Below are positions 1-5,428 of a stretch of 5,576 nucleotides of DNA, one piece after another. Under the pieces are notes generated by a model. The model did no database searches. It had not been told where the DNA came from and saw nothing but the letters and a program-made list of their open reading frames with translations. Position numbers and translations under genes: made by a program. Source of the stretch: Planctomycetota bacterium (GTDB lineage Bacteria; Planctomycetota; Phycisphaerae; Phycisphaerales; UBA1924). Each line of letters opens with the position of its first letter. The stretch's first letter is position 1. The stretch covers positions 1-5,576 of the forward strand of contig JAEYVB010000055.1 in NCBI GenBank assembly GCA_023429345.1, given 5' to 3'.

Positions 1-867
1 GCGGCCGAGTTCAGGCGACGCGACTTCCTCGAGCTCGACATGTGGCTCCGCTCGGTCGACTTGTCGGCCCAGCTTGAAGAGCACTACAGGACACGGTACG
101 AGTTTCCCCCGACTCCGACACCCGGAACCGCAACCACCGGACCCACAGAGAGGGCCGAAGCGGTTGCGTCTGGCGGCAAGGTATTCGCCAGGCCGGAGAT
201 TCGGAACCGCCTCGCTACAGTCGCCTTCCCGGAATACAGCTACATCTCGGCAACCGCGGCAGAAGCGCGCGCCTTGGTCCCTATCTCCGGGCTGCCTACG
301 CGACTGGGCGGCGCCTTCTCGCGAGTGGAGGGCGCCTCGCTGAAGCTGAGAGCCTCCGAACATTATGGTCTGCCGGCGGAGGTCGTCGATACCGCCGTGG
401 CGCCGTCGTGGCCCGCTTTCGAATCCGAGGACATCAAGAAGATGTGCGAGGGCCGCCTGGTGCGTGTCATTACCGAGGTCTATCTCACTCGCGAGATCGA
501 GATGACGGCGTTCCTGCGGCAAGGTGGCGGCGGCTCAATCGGAGTTGATCTCTTCGAGCCGGCGACTGGAGGCCTCCCGGACGCCCCGGCGGACGGCGAC
601 GACCCCCAGAAGCCGGTCGAGGACGCGTTCGCGGCCATGAACGCGCAGCTCAAGGCCCAGCAAGGCCCCGGCGGCTACCTCCAGGTTCTCTCCGCTTCCA
701 GTTCCCACATAACCATGAAGCGTGTGTTCCACCGCCCCGTGGTCATTGGGTTTCGATGCCTGACATACCGGATCAATGAGAACGGCAAGCCCGTCTTGGT
801 CCACCCATGGGAGGCACCGCACGAGGCAGGAATTAAGGGCGGTGTGGTCCCCAAGCATTCAAGGTAG
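1..867 (+). CDS. Unrecognised cargo protein, 5' partial; possible bacterial gasdermin-like domain
   Basis: The frame is open from base 1 to the TAG at 865-867 (288 codons visible). An ATG at 40 would give 275 aa, but it has no Shine-Dalgarno sequence and the frame stays open upstream, so the true start is probably outside the window. Numbering from that ATG: a helical, charged N-terminal part (1-22), a Pro/Thr/Gly/Ala-rich linker (23-47), then a mixed region. From about 90 on it looks beta-rich: 138-157 contains RVITEVYLTREIEMTA, 160-165 is Gly-rich, 174-212 is a Pro/Asp-rich low-complexity stretch, 213-230 is an amphipathic strand, and 233-246 (RPVVIGFRCLTYRI) is followed by a ~29-residue tail. 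The spacing of a 'V-TEV--T-E-E-T' strand, a Gly-rich turn and a late 'P-V-IGFR---Y-I' strand followed by a short tail recalls gasdermin N-terminal domains, including bacterial ones with short C-terminal inhibitory tails. That comparison is from memory and weak in identity. There is no signal peptide or obvious membrane helix. It may instead be an uncharacterised family. Confidence 0.75.
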   Translation, partial: AAEFRRRDFLELDMWLRSVDLSAQLEEHYRTRYEFPPTPTPGTATTGPTERAEAVASGGKVFARPEIRNRLATVAFPEYSYISATAAEARALVPISGLPTRLGGAFSRVEGASLKLRASEHYGLPAEVVDTAVAPSWPAFESEDIKKMCEGRLVRVITEVYLTREIEMTAFLRQGGGGSIGVDLFEPATGGLPDAPADGDDPQKPVEDAFAAMNAQLKAQQGPGGYLQVLSASSSHITMKRVFHRPVVIGFRCLTYRINENGKPVLVHPWEAPHEAGIKGGVVPKHSR

Positions 868-1020
868 CGGTAACCCCGCGGCCACTCGTAAACGTGCTGG
901 GACCCAGACAGCGCTGAGATCGAGGGGCGTATCAGCCGCGCGGATTTCGCCGTGGTAATGGAGTCGCCAACTCGCATGCGAACAACCTTTCCGCTCGCGT
1001 ACGATCGTGCGGTCGTATGT

Positions 1021-1050
1021 CGTCAGGATTGACACCCGTCAGGTATGACG
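1021..1050. promoter_or_regulatory. Tandem palindromic operators, probably for the HTH protein
   Basis: There are two related dyads on one helix face. 1021-1034 is CGTCA-GGAT-TGACA (one mismatch) and overlaps the -35 box. 1037-1050 is CGTCA-GGTA-TGACG (perfect 5-bp arms) and fills the -35/-10 spacer. Their centres are 16 bp apart. The right half GGTATGAC recurs at 1061-1068, spanning the start codon. Occupancy would block RNA polymerase. Since Cro/C1-type proteins bind such short dyads and usually control their own promoter, autorepression by the adjacent HTH protein is the simplest inference. Confidence 0.55.
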
Positions 1051-1057
1051 TTACTGT
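1029..1057 (+). promoter_or_regulatory. Leaderless sigma70-type promoter of the HTH/integrase operon
   Basis: The -35 box is TTGACA at 1029-1034 (6/6 consensus). After a 17-bp spacer the -10 box is TACTGT at 1052-1057 (T, A and final T match). The usual 6-7 base distance puts the start point at or next to the ATG at 1064. No Shine-Dalgarno sequence precedes that ATG, which agrees with a leaderless transcript. Confidence 0.6.
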
Positions 1058-1063
1058 GTCGGT

Positions 1064-1276
1064 ATGACCTCGCCGGAGAGCTTTGCCGACCGTATCCGGG
1101 CCGAAGTCGAGCGTCGCGGATGGACCGCGTACCGCCTCGCGAAAGAGAGCGGTATCAGCGAGCCAACCGCCCGGCGATTCCTCGCCGGATCGCATGACCC
1201 GTCACTTTCCAACGTGGAGAAGATCCTCGCCGTTATCGGCTGGACCGTCGCCCCACAGAAAGAAAGGCAGTCGTGA
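1064..1276 (+). CDS. Small XRE (Cro/C1-type) helix-turn-helix regulator
   Basis: This 70-aa protein is essentially one five-helix lambda-repressor-like domain. Helix 1 is about residues 6-18. The HTH covers about 21-42, with positioning helix AYRLAKESG (22-30) and recognition helix SEPTARRFLAG (32-42). The supporting helix with SNVEKILAVIGW is 49-60. The short basic tail has no dimerisation or protease domain, which is common for small regulators of mobile elements. The ATG was chosen because it sits exactly downstream of a strong promoter with no leader. The stop overlaps the GTG start of the integrase by 4 bases, so the two are cotranscribed and probably translationally coupled. Likely roles are autorepressor and switch for integrase level; a recombination directionality role is possible but not shown. 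Confidence 0.85.
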   Translation: MTSPESFADRIRAEVERRGWTAYRLAKESGISEPTARRFLAGSHDPSLSNVEKILAVIGWTVAPQKERQS

Positions 1277-2577
1277 AGCACATTCGACCCTACGTGATTC
1301 CGACCGCCGGTAACTTCGCCGTTCGATTCACCGATCCCACCGGTAGAGTGCGGGCCCTGAGCTGCGCCAAGGAGGAGAAGAACGCGCAGACCATCGCGGA
1401 TTGGATCGGCCGCATTCTGGAGTCTCGGCAGGCCGGCAACCGGCCGCCGCCTGGCATGACTGAATGGCTGTCCAAACTCCCGCCCGTGTTCGTGCAGAAG
1501 CTGGCGGCACTCGGCGTTCTCGACGGCTGCGAACTGGCTTCGACCGGGGCCATCGGCGAGCACTTTGAAGGGTGGGCGGACAGCATCCGGCCCCACAAGC
1601 CCGACCGGGCGGAGTACGTGCTGAAGGTGCTGCAAGCGTTCGCCAAGCGGGCGAAGATCGCCAAGCTTTCCGAGATCACCCTCCCCCTGGCCGATCGCGT
1701 GTTTGGCCAGATGGTGACTGAGGGCAAAGCCCCCAACACCGTTCGCAAGCATCAGCAGGTACTAAAGCAGTTCTGCGGCTGGGCTGTTCGTCAAGGGCTG
1801 CTCCCCGCTAACCCTGTGGCGGAGATGCAAGGGGTAAGTGGGGGGGTGGAGCGGGAACGGAAGGCCCTCGACGTTGAGGAACAAAGGTACCTGCTCGACT
1901 ATACCGCGCGCGCCGCCGACCAGGTATGGCACTCGCGAAACGGGGCGGAGCGCTGCCGGGTATCTGGCGAGGAGCGGGCGCTGCTCTACCGTCTCGCGAT
2001 TGGTACGGGGCTGCGCTCAAACGAGATCCGCTCCCTGACCCGGGCATCCTTCCAACTGGCCCGTGTCGTCAAGGGCCGGACGGCCCCGTGCGTGCGCCTC
2101 AAGGCCGGGAGTGCCAAGAATCGGAAGGAAGCCATACAGCCGATCCAAGCGGGCCTGGCGGCCGTTCTGGCGCGGCACCTCTCCCGGAAGCTGCCGAACG
2201 CCTCGGCGTTTACACTGCCGCTCAAGGATGAGGTGGTCGGCATGGTGCGGGCGGACCTGCGGGGGGCACGTGCGGAATGGATCGACGCCGCGCGGTCGCC
2301 CGAGGAGCGGAAGGAGCGGGAGGAATCCGAGTTCCTCCGGGAAGTGGCGAACGACGAGGCGGTGTTCGACTTCCACGCGCTGCGGGTGACGTTCATTACC
2401 AATATGGCGCGCGCGGGCGTGCCGCTCTCGCAGGCGGTCAAGCTGGCTCGGCACTCCGACCCCAAACTCACCATCGGCATCTACACCAAGGCCGGTGCCC
2501 TCGATCTTGAGGACGCGATGGATTCCCTGCCTGAGTTCGATGCCGTCACCTCCTCACAGACGGCCGCGGCGGTTTGA
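1273..2577 (+). CDS. int: Tyrosine recombinase/integrase
   Basis: This 434-aa phage-type integrase catalyses site-specific strand exchange at the element's attachment sites through a phosphotyrosine intermediate. The GTG start at 1273 overlaps the previous stop and has AGAAAGG at 1261-1267, 5 bases upstream. Residues 1-85 form a variable N-terminal part that may bind arm sites. Residues ~93-185 match a SAM-like core-binding domain (helical, with TVRKHQQVLKQFCGWAV at about 157-173). Residues ~195-420 are the catalytic domain. Catalytic residues visible: Arg248 in GTGLRSNEIRSL, probable Lys282 in the SAKNRKE beta-hairpin, His368-x-x-Arg371 in FHALRVTF, His394 in ARHSD and nucleophile Tyr404 in IGIYTK. 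All are present and in order, so the enzyme looks intact. It lies next to attR, and the tRNA-Thr 3' end is its probable target. Confidence 0.95.
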   Translation: MKHIRPYVIPTAGNFAVRFTDPTGRVRALSCAKEEKNAQTIADWIGRILESRQAGNRPPPGMTEWLSKLPPVFVQKLAALGVLDGCELASTGAIGEHFEGWADSIRPHKPDRAEYVLKVLQAFAKRAKIAKLSEITLPLADRVFGQMVTEGKAPNTVRKHQQVLKQFCGWAVRQGLLPANPVAEMQGVSGGVERERKALDVEEQRYLLDYTARAADQVWHSRNGAERCRVSGEERALLYRLAIGTGLRSNEIRSLTRASFQLARVVKGRTAPCVRLKAGSAKNRKEAIQPIQAGLAAVLARHLSRKLPNASAFTLPLKDEVVGMVRADLRGARAEWIDAARSPEERKEREESEFLREVANDEAVFDFHALRVTFITNMARAGVPLSQAVKLARHSDPKLTIGIYTKAGALDLEDAMDSLPEFDAVTSSQTAAAV

Positions 2578-2698
2578 CACCGGCTTTGACACCCGACATC
2601 TAAGTGCACGGCTGGACACTTCCGGACGGGTGACCGAGATCGCCAAAACATGTCCATAATCGCCGGGGAACTGAGGGGATTGTGTCCGCATGTGTCCG
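2573..2698. promoter_or_regulatory. GTGTC/GACAC motif cluster, candidate integrase arm-type sites
   Basis: Between the integrase stop and the tRNA fragment there are five copies of the pentamer GTGTC in either orientation. GACAC occurs at 2576-2580, 2588-2592 and 2615-2619; GTGTC occurs at 2682-2686 and 2692-2696. The first two sit in a 9-bp direct repeat TTTGACACC (2573-2581, 2585-2593; 12-bp period). The last two sit in TGTGTCCG (2681-2688, 2691-2698; 10-bp period, one helical turn). A related TGTCC lies at 2651-2655. By chance about 0.3 copies would be expected in this length. Arm-type sites close to the core are usual for tyrosine integrases. Assignment is inferred. Confidence 0.4.
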
Positions 2699-2729
2699 AT
2701 CTTGTGGACTTGGTAGAATCGGCTGAGCC

Positions 2730-2774
2730 GCTTTCGTAAAGCATAGGTCCAGGGTTCAAATCCCTGAGGTGGCT
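2730..2774 (+). pseudogene. tRNA-Thr(CGU) 3' fragment, the attR core
   Basis: Positions ~30-73 of a tRNA can be read. The 3-bp upper anticodon stem GCT/AGC (2730-2732, 2740-2742) holds the loop TTCGTAA (2733-2739) with anticodon CGT at 2735-2737. The variable loop is AGGTC (2745-2749). The T stem is CAGGG/CCCTG (2750-2754, 2762-2766) with loop TTCAAAT. The 3' acceptor strand is AGGTGGC (2767-2773) with discriminator T at 2774 and no CCA. The 5' half is missing: bases 2728-2729 no longer pair with 2743-2744, and the required 5' acceptor strand GCCACCT is not upstream. The break in pairing at 2729/2730 marks the probable left edge of the recombination core. The fragment is not a functional tRNA. 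The complete gene, ending in the same bases, should be at the other end of the element. Confidence 0.85.
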
Positions 2775-2807
2775 TTCGGCGGCAGCGGCGGCGCCAAAGG
2801 ATGGATT

Positions 2808-3338
2808 ATGGAGGCTGCTCCGCCGGACACTTTCATTACGCGGCTGCTGACCCCGGCTGATGCCGAGGCCTTCGTGGCCCTGCGCCGGCTGATGCTCGTC
2901 GAGACGCCCTGGGCCTTCGGGGCCAGCCCCGGGGATGACCGGCGGAGTGATGCGGCGGCGGTGGCGGAGGCGATGCGGAGCGCGGACCAGGCGACCGCGG
3001 GCGCCTTCGCGGGCGCGGAGCTCGTGTCGGTGGCCGTCCTGGTGCGGGAAGGGATGCTCAAGCGGCGGCACATCGCGGGGATCTACAGCGTCTACACGCA
3101 CCCCTCTGCGCGACGGCGGGGACTCTCCCGGGGCGTCTTGGAGCTGCTCGTGGGCGCTGCGCGGGGGTGGGGTGTCGAAAGGCTGCAGCTCTCGGTCAGC
3201 GACCGCACCGCGGGGGCGCGGGCCCTCTACGAATCGCTGGGCTTCCGGGAGTGGGGGCGCGAAGAGGATGCCCTGCGGATCGCCGGGGAGTCCGCGGACG
3301 AGGTTCATATGGCGCTGCGGCTCAAAGCAGAAAAATGA
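2808..3338 (+). CDS. GNAT family N-acetyltransferase
   Basis: This 176-aa protein has the size of a single-domain Gcn5-related acetyltransferase, which moves an acetyl group from acetyl-CoA to an amine. Motif A is at 92-115 (IYSVYTHPSARRRGLSRG), where RRRGLS corresponds to the Q/R-x-x-G-x-G/A pyrophosphate loop; the final G/A is Ser here. The beta5/alpha4 motif B is at 126-146 and ends in RALYESLGF. The substrate cannot be told from sequence. The ATG at 2808 has AAAGGA 6 bases upstream (2796-2801). An in-frame GTG at 2769 lies inside the tRNA fragment and is rejected. The gene starts 33 bases after the tRNA 3' end with no evident promoter of its own, so before integration it may have been cotranscribed with the tRNA. 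It converges on the next gene. Confidence 0.9.
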   Translation: MEAAPPDTFITRLLTPADAEAFVALRRLMLVETPWAFGASPGDDRRSDAAAVAEAMRSADQATAGAFAGAELVSVAVLVREGMLKRRHIAGIYSVYTHPSARRRGLSRGVLELLVGAARGWGVERLQLSVSDRTAGARALYESLGFREWGREEDALRIAGESADEVHMALRLKAEK

Positions 3339-3341
3339 AAG

Positions 3342-3372
3342 AGCACGCGGGGGAGTTATCCCGCCGCGTGCT
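3342..3372. terminator. Hairpin terminator between convergent genes
   Basis: A perfect 9-bp stem, AGCACGCGG (3342-3350) with CCGCGTGCT (3364-3372), is extended by GGGA/TCCC (3351-3354, 3359-3362) around a GTTA loop, with one bulged G at 3363. Read on the minus strand it is followed by CTTTCATTTTTC, a T-rich tail, so it is a good intrinsic terminator for the secreted-protein gene. On the plus strand, 3 bases after the GNAT stop, it has no T tract and may only slow or protect the GNAT transcript. Confidence 0.75.
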
Positions 3373-3415
3373 GCAAATGCACTTGGCCTCGGTGTCTCAG
3401 TGAATCGGCCCGGGG

Positions 3416-4117
3416 TCAGCGGCGGCGACGGCAGGCCACCAGCCCGCCCAGGCCCAGGAGGGCGAGAGACGAGGGAGCGGGAACGATCGTGCCGTTGAAG
3501 ATGAACGCCATGTCGTCGGGCAGGCCGCCGTTGTTCGTGGTTGCCCATGCTCCCGCGACGCCGATCTGCTGCATCGCGTTGGCCCCGAGTGGTGCCGGGG
3601 TCACCGGAACGGCCCAGGGGCCCGAGGTGAGCGTCCCGGCGACGTTCCAGGAGACCCAGTAGTTGCCATCGGCCAGGACGAGACCGGGCGTGGCCACGGT
3701 GTTCTGGAAGATGGGACGGAGCGTGCCTGTGCCGGTGGCATCGGTGCGATAGACGCCCGTCCAGACGGAGTTGGTCAGGCCCGACGTCGTGTAGACCTGG
3801 TTGCTGGTGTCGCCAACAGCCCCGCTGTAGATCGTCATGTTGACGCTGGTGAACGTGGAGGGGCTGGTCTGCGCGCCGGTCTGGTAGTTGAACACGTTGA
3901 AATCGGTGACATTCCAGCCCCCGCCGGAAACGACGAAGTCGTCGCCCATGGAGTTGGCGGTAGGGGGGGCCTGGTTCCCGTAGCCGAAGATCGTCTGACC
4001 GGTTTGCAGGGCGGAGATGCCGGGGGAGGTCTCGAAGGGACCGTTATTCCAGAGTTGGGCCGAGGCCGTCGATACCAGAGCGACGGACGTCACGACAGCG
4101 ATCACAGAGGCTCTCAT
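3416..4117 (-). CDS. Secreted protein with PEP-CTERM-type sorting signal
   Basis: This 233-aa protein has a clear Sec signal peptide: MRAS, a hydrophobic core at 5-16, and probable cleavage after TASA20. The mature part is rich in Gly, Thr, Asn and Ser, with beta-type repeats (DDFVVSGGGWNVTDFNVFNY at 59-78, GNYWVSWNVA at 151-160) and two or fewer Cys, typical of extracellular beta-sandwich proteins. The C-terminus is a tripartite sorting tail: PAPSS (213-217), a hydrophobic LALLGLGGLVAC (218-229) and RRRR (230-233). Such tails are processed by exosortases in exopolysaccharide-producing bacteria and are numerous in Phycisphaerae-type planctomycetes. The ATG at 4117 is preceded by AGGGAGA (4130-4124), 6 bases away. 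The ligand or function is unknown; an export or surface/matrix role is inferred. Confidence 0.85.
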   Translation of the reverse strand: MRASVIAVVTSVALVSTASAQLWNNGPFETSPGISALQTGQTIFGYGNQAPPTANSMGDDFVVSGGGWNVTDFNVFNYQTGAQTSPSTFTSVNMTIYSGAVGDTSNQVYTTSGLTNSVWTGVYRTDATGTGTLRPIFQNTVATPGLVLADGNYWVSWNVAGTLTSGPWAVPVTPAPLGANAMQQIGVAGAWATTNNGGLPDDMAFIFNGTIVPAPSSLALLGLGGLVACRRRR

Positions 4118-4130
4118 CTCATCTCTCCCT

Positions 4131-4217
4131 GCGGCCTGTTCGGCCGCATCTACCCTCGATTCGTCCCCGCCACGTTGGCGGGAACGCGCCGATCGACTCC
4201 CGGCCAGAAGCGGCCGG
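4131..4217 (-). promoter_or_regulatory. Structured 5' leader with three GC hairpins
   Basis: Upstream of the secreted-protein gene lie three perfect inverted repeats. 4200-4217 is CCGGCC with GGCCGG, 6-base loop. 4166-4182 is CCCGCCA with TGGCGGG, 3-base loop. 4131-4147 is GCGGCC with GGCCGC, 5-base loop. The last abuts the ribosome-binding site at 4130-4124, so its folding could change ribosome access. No known riboswitch class is recognised. The region is not T-tailed, so termination is unlikely. Confidence 0.4.
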
Positions 4218-4261
4218 TGCGTTTGCAGCGGGGTGAATGTCCCAGAAAGGGAGGGGATGTC

Positions 4262-4289
4262 AATAAAAAATGTGACACGCGCTTGCCAA
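4262..4289 (-). promoter_or_regulatory. Possible promoter of the secreted-protein gene
   Basis: On the minus strand, TTGGCA (4289-4284, 5/6 to consensus) is followed after 16 bp by TTTATT (4267-4262, 4/6). This lies in a short AT-rich island in otherwise very GC-rich DNA. Transcription would start near 4255 and give a leader of about 140 bases. A competing TTGACA at 4263-4258 has no good -10. Low certainty. Confidence 0.3.
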
Positions 4290-4304
4290 AATCTACTTTT
4301 GGCA
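4284..4304. repeat. Perfect 8-bp inverted repeat after the ycjF-like gene
   Basis: TGCCAAAA (4284-4291) pairs with TTTTGGCA (4297-4304) around TCTAC. It lies 17 bases past the stop of the minus-strand ycjF-like gene. It could be a weak terminator, since a T6 run follows 13 bases later on that strand, or an operator overlapping the putative -35 of the secreted-protein gene. The sequence does not decide between these. Confidence 0.4.
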
Positions 4305-4321
4305 TTTGTTATTGGACGGGC

Positions 4322-5425
4322 TCATCCCGCAGCCTCGACGGGCCGGATCTGGCGCATCGCGACGGTGCCCAGGCGGCGGGTGAGGAGGGCGTTGACCGCG
4401 CCATCCCCCACGCGGGCGGTGAGCTTGCCGGCGATCGAGGTGAGGCCCGCGGCCACACCCCCCATGTGCGCCGAGATCTGCCCCGCCCAGTGGTCGGCGG
4501 CCGCGGCGGAGAGGTCCTCGACCTGGCTGGCGGCCAGGGCGTTCACAAGCACGTGGGCGAGGATGGTGGCGGTGCCCCAGGGGCCGGAGCGGACGTTGTA
4601 GAGGGTGCAGAGGTCGGCGGTGAGCAGGTAGGCGTTGATGAGGACGATCGCGGCGTCGAAGCCCCCGCCGGGGACCGCGGCGGTCTTGAGCCCGACCAGC
4701 CAGGCGCAGCGGTTGGTGCGCCGCCGGGCGGCCTCGTCGAGGATGGAGAGGAAGAGCCGCTCGAACTGCTCGATCCAGGCGGCATCGCCCCCGGCCTCAT
4801 CGCGCAGGAGCGCAGCGCGGACGGTCTGCAGCCGGGCGAGCTCCTCGGGCGACAGGCCCAGGCGGGCGAGGCGCAGGCGGTCCCGGGTGCGATCGAGGGG
4901 GTAGTTCCGGAGGAGCGCCAGGAGCTGCTTCTTGGCCCGGGCGGAGCGCTGGAGGGATTCGGCCCGCAGCTCGGCCCGCTCGGCGAGTTCCCTCAGGGCG
5001 CGGGCGGAGATGCGCGGCGAGCGGCCCAGCCGGCCGAAGGTCCAGAGCAGGCGGCCGAGCGCCAGGAGCACCGCGAGGATGAGCAGCGCCACGCCGATAG
5101 CGGCGGGAACCTGCGCGTAGGGCGGGAGTTGACCGATCTGGTTGAGCAGCGTCGCGGCCTGCGCGAAGACGACCAGGAGGGCGATGCCCGCGATGAGCGT
5201 GCCGAGCGCGATGACGGGCCCGCGCCAGGCGGGGGGCCGGGGGTCGCGACCGGCGCCGGCGGGGTCGAGGAGGTCGAAACCCTGGAGGTCCTGCCCGGCC
5301 TCGGCCCACTCGCGCTCGCGCTCGGCGAGGGCGCCGGTCCCGGCGGCGCGGGGCTGCTCGGGCGGGGCGTCGAGACTGAAGAGGGCGGCGGCCTGGTCGG
5401 GTGCATCGCGGGGGGCGCGTGTCAT
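4322..5425 (-). CDS. YcjF-like (DUF697) inner-membrane protein
   Basis: This 367-aa protein is close in length and layout to E. coli YcjF (about 350 aa). A cytoplasmic, charged N-terminal region (1-67) is followed by two membrane helices at ~69-93 and ~104-128. A basic amphipathic helical stretch (134-200) contains ARALRELAERAELRAESLQR. A DUF697-type domain spans ~241-362, with hydrophobic segments around 256-276 (FDAAIVLINAYLLTADL), 282-300 and 322-345, and ends in LLTRRLGTVAMRQIRP, the LG...RP ending I associate with this family. Biochemical function is unknown. In proteobacteria the gene travels with ycjX and is part of the phage-shock (psp) region. The ATG lies 3 bases after the upstream stop and has no strong Shine-Dalgarno sequence, which suggests translational coupling. 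G+C is higher than in the element genes. Confidence 0.8.
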   Translation of the reverse strand: MTRAPRDAPDQAAALFSLDAPPEQPRAAGTGALAEREREWAEAGQDLQGFDLLDPAGAGRDPRPPAWRGPVIALGTLIAGIALLVVFAQAATLLNQIGQLPPYAQVPAAIGVALLILAVLLALGRLLWTFGRLGRSPRISARALRELAERAELRAESLQRSARAKKQLLALLRNYPLDRTRDRLRLARLGLSPEELARLQTVRAALLRDEAGGDAAWIEQFERLFLSILDEAARRRTNRCAWLVGLKTAAVPGGGFDAAIVLINAYLLTADLCTLYNVRSGPWGTATILAHVLVNALAASQVEDLSAAAADHWAGQISAHMGGVAAGLTSIAGKLTARVGDGAVNALLTRRLGTVAMRQIRPVEAAG

Positions 5426-5428
5426 GGC

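Larger units (their letters stand above)
868..1063. other. Intergenic region, mostly regulatory DNA for the HTH/integrase operon
   Basis: This is 196 bases between the cargo gene and the HTH gene. I see no convincing gene or T-tailed terminator in the first 120 bases. At 1001-1008 there is a perfect 8-bp palindrome (ACGATCGT) inside a looser inverted repeat, TACGA at 1000-1004 and TCGTA at 1013-1017. The last 45 bases hold the promoter and operators described separately. Confidence 0.5.
1..2774. mobile_element. Right end of a tRNA-Thr-integrated element
   Basis: The element is inferred from three things: a tyrosine recombinase gene (1273-2577), a small HTH regulator overlapping it, and a 3'-terminal tRNA-Thr fragment 152 bases after the integrase stop. 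Tyrosine integrases commonly recombine within tRNA genes and leave an orphan 3' tRNA piece at the far end of the insert. Here the orphan piece is on the right, so the element lies to its left and continues past base 1. The left attachment site with the complete tRNA is not in the window, so element length, integrity and type (genomic island, integrative plasmid or prophage) are unknown. The visible cargo is the gene ending at 867. Host-type genes (GNAT, PEP-CTERM protein, YcjX/YcjF) begin straight after the boundary. Confidence 0.75.

Noticed and set aside
1051..1752. Minus-strand open frame of 233 codons opposite the HTH and integrase genes
   Set aside because: The plus-strand genes have clear families, catalytic residues, promoter and overlap; this frame has no recognisable domain.
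2700..2729. A D-arm-like string (ACTTGGTAGA at 2708-2717) that might complete the tRNA
   Set aside because: The distance to the anticodon stem is about 6 bases too long, the D stem does not pair properly, and there is no 5' acceptor strand complementary to AGGTGGC.
2769..2807. GTG start for the acetyltransferase inside the tRNA fragment
   Set aside because: It has no ribosome-binding site, adds 13 low-complexity residues, and the ATG at 2808 has AAAGGA at good spacing.
2481..3548. Long minus-strand open frame (355 codons) across the integrase end, tRNA fragment and GNAT gene
   Set aside because: It is an antisense shadow of two well-supported genes, is rich in Pro/Arg/His as GC-rich shadows are, and runs through the attachment site and the terminator hairpin.
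4017..4601. Plus-strand open frame of 194 codons
   Set aside because: It lies antisense to the signal peptide of the secreted protein and to the C-terminus of the YcjF-like protein, with no family resemblance.
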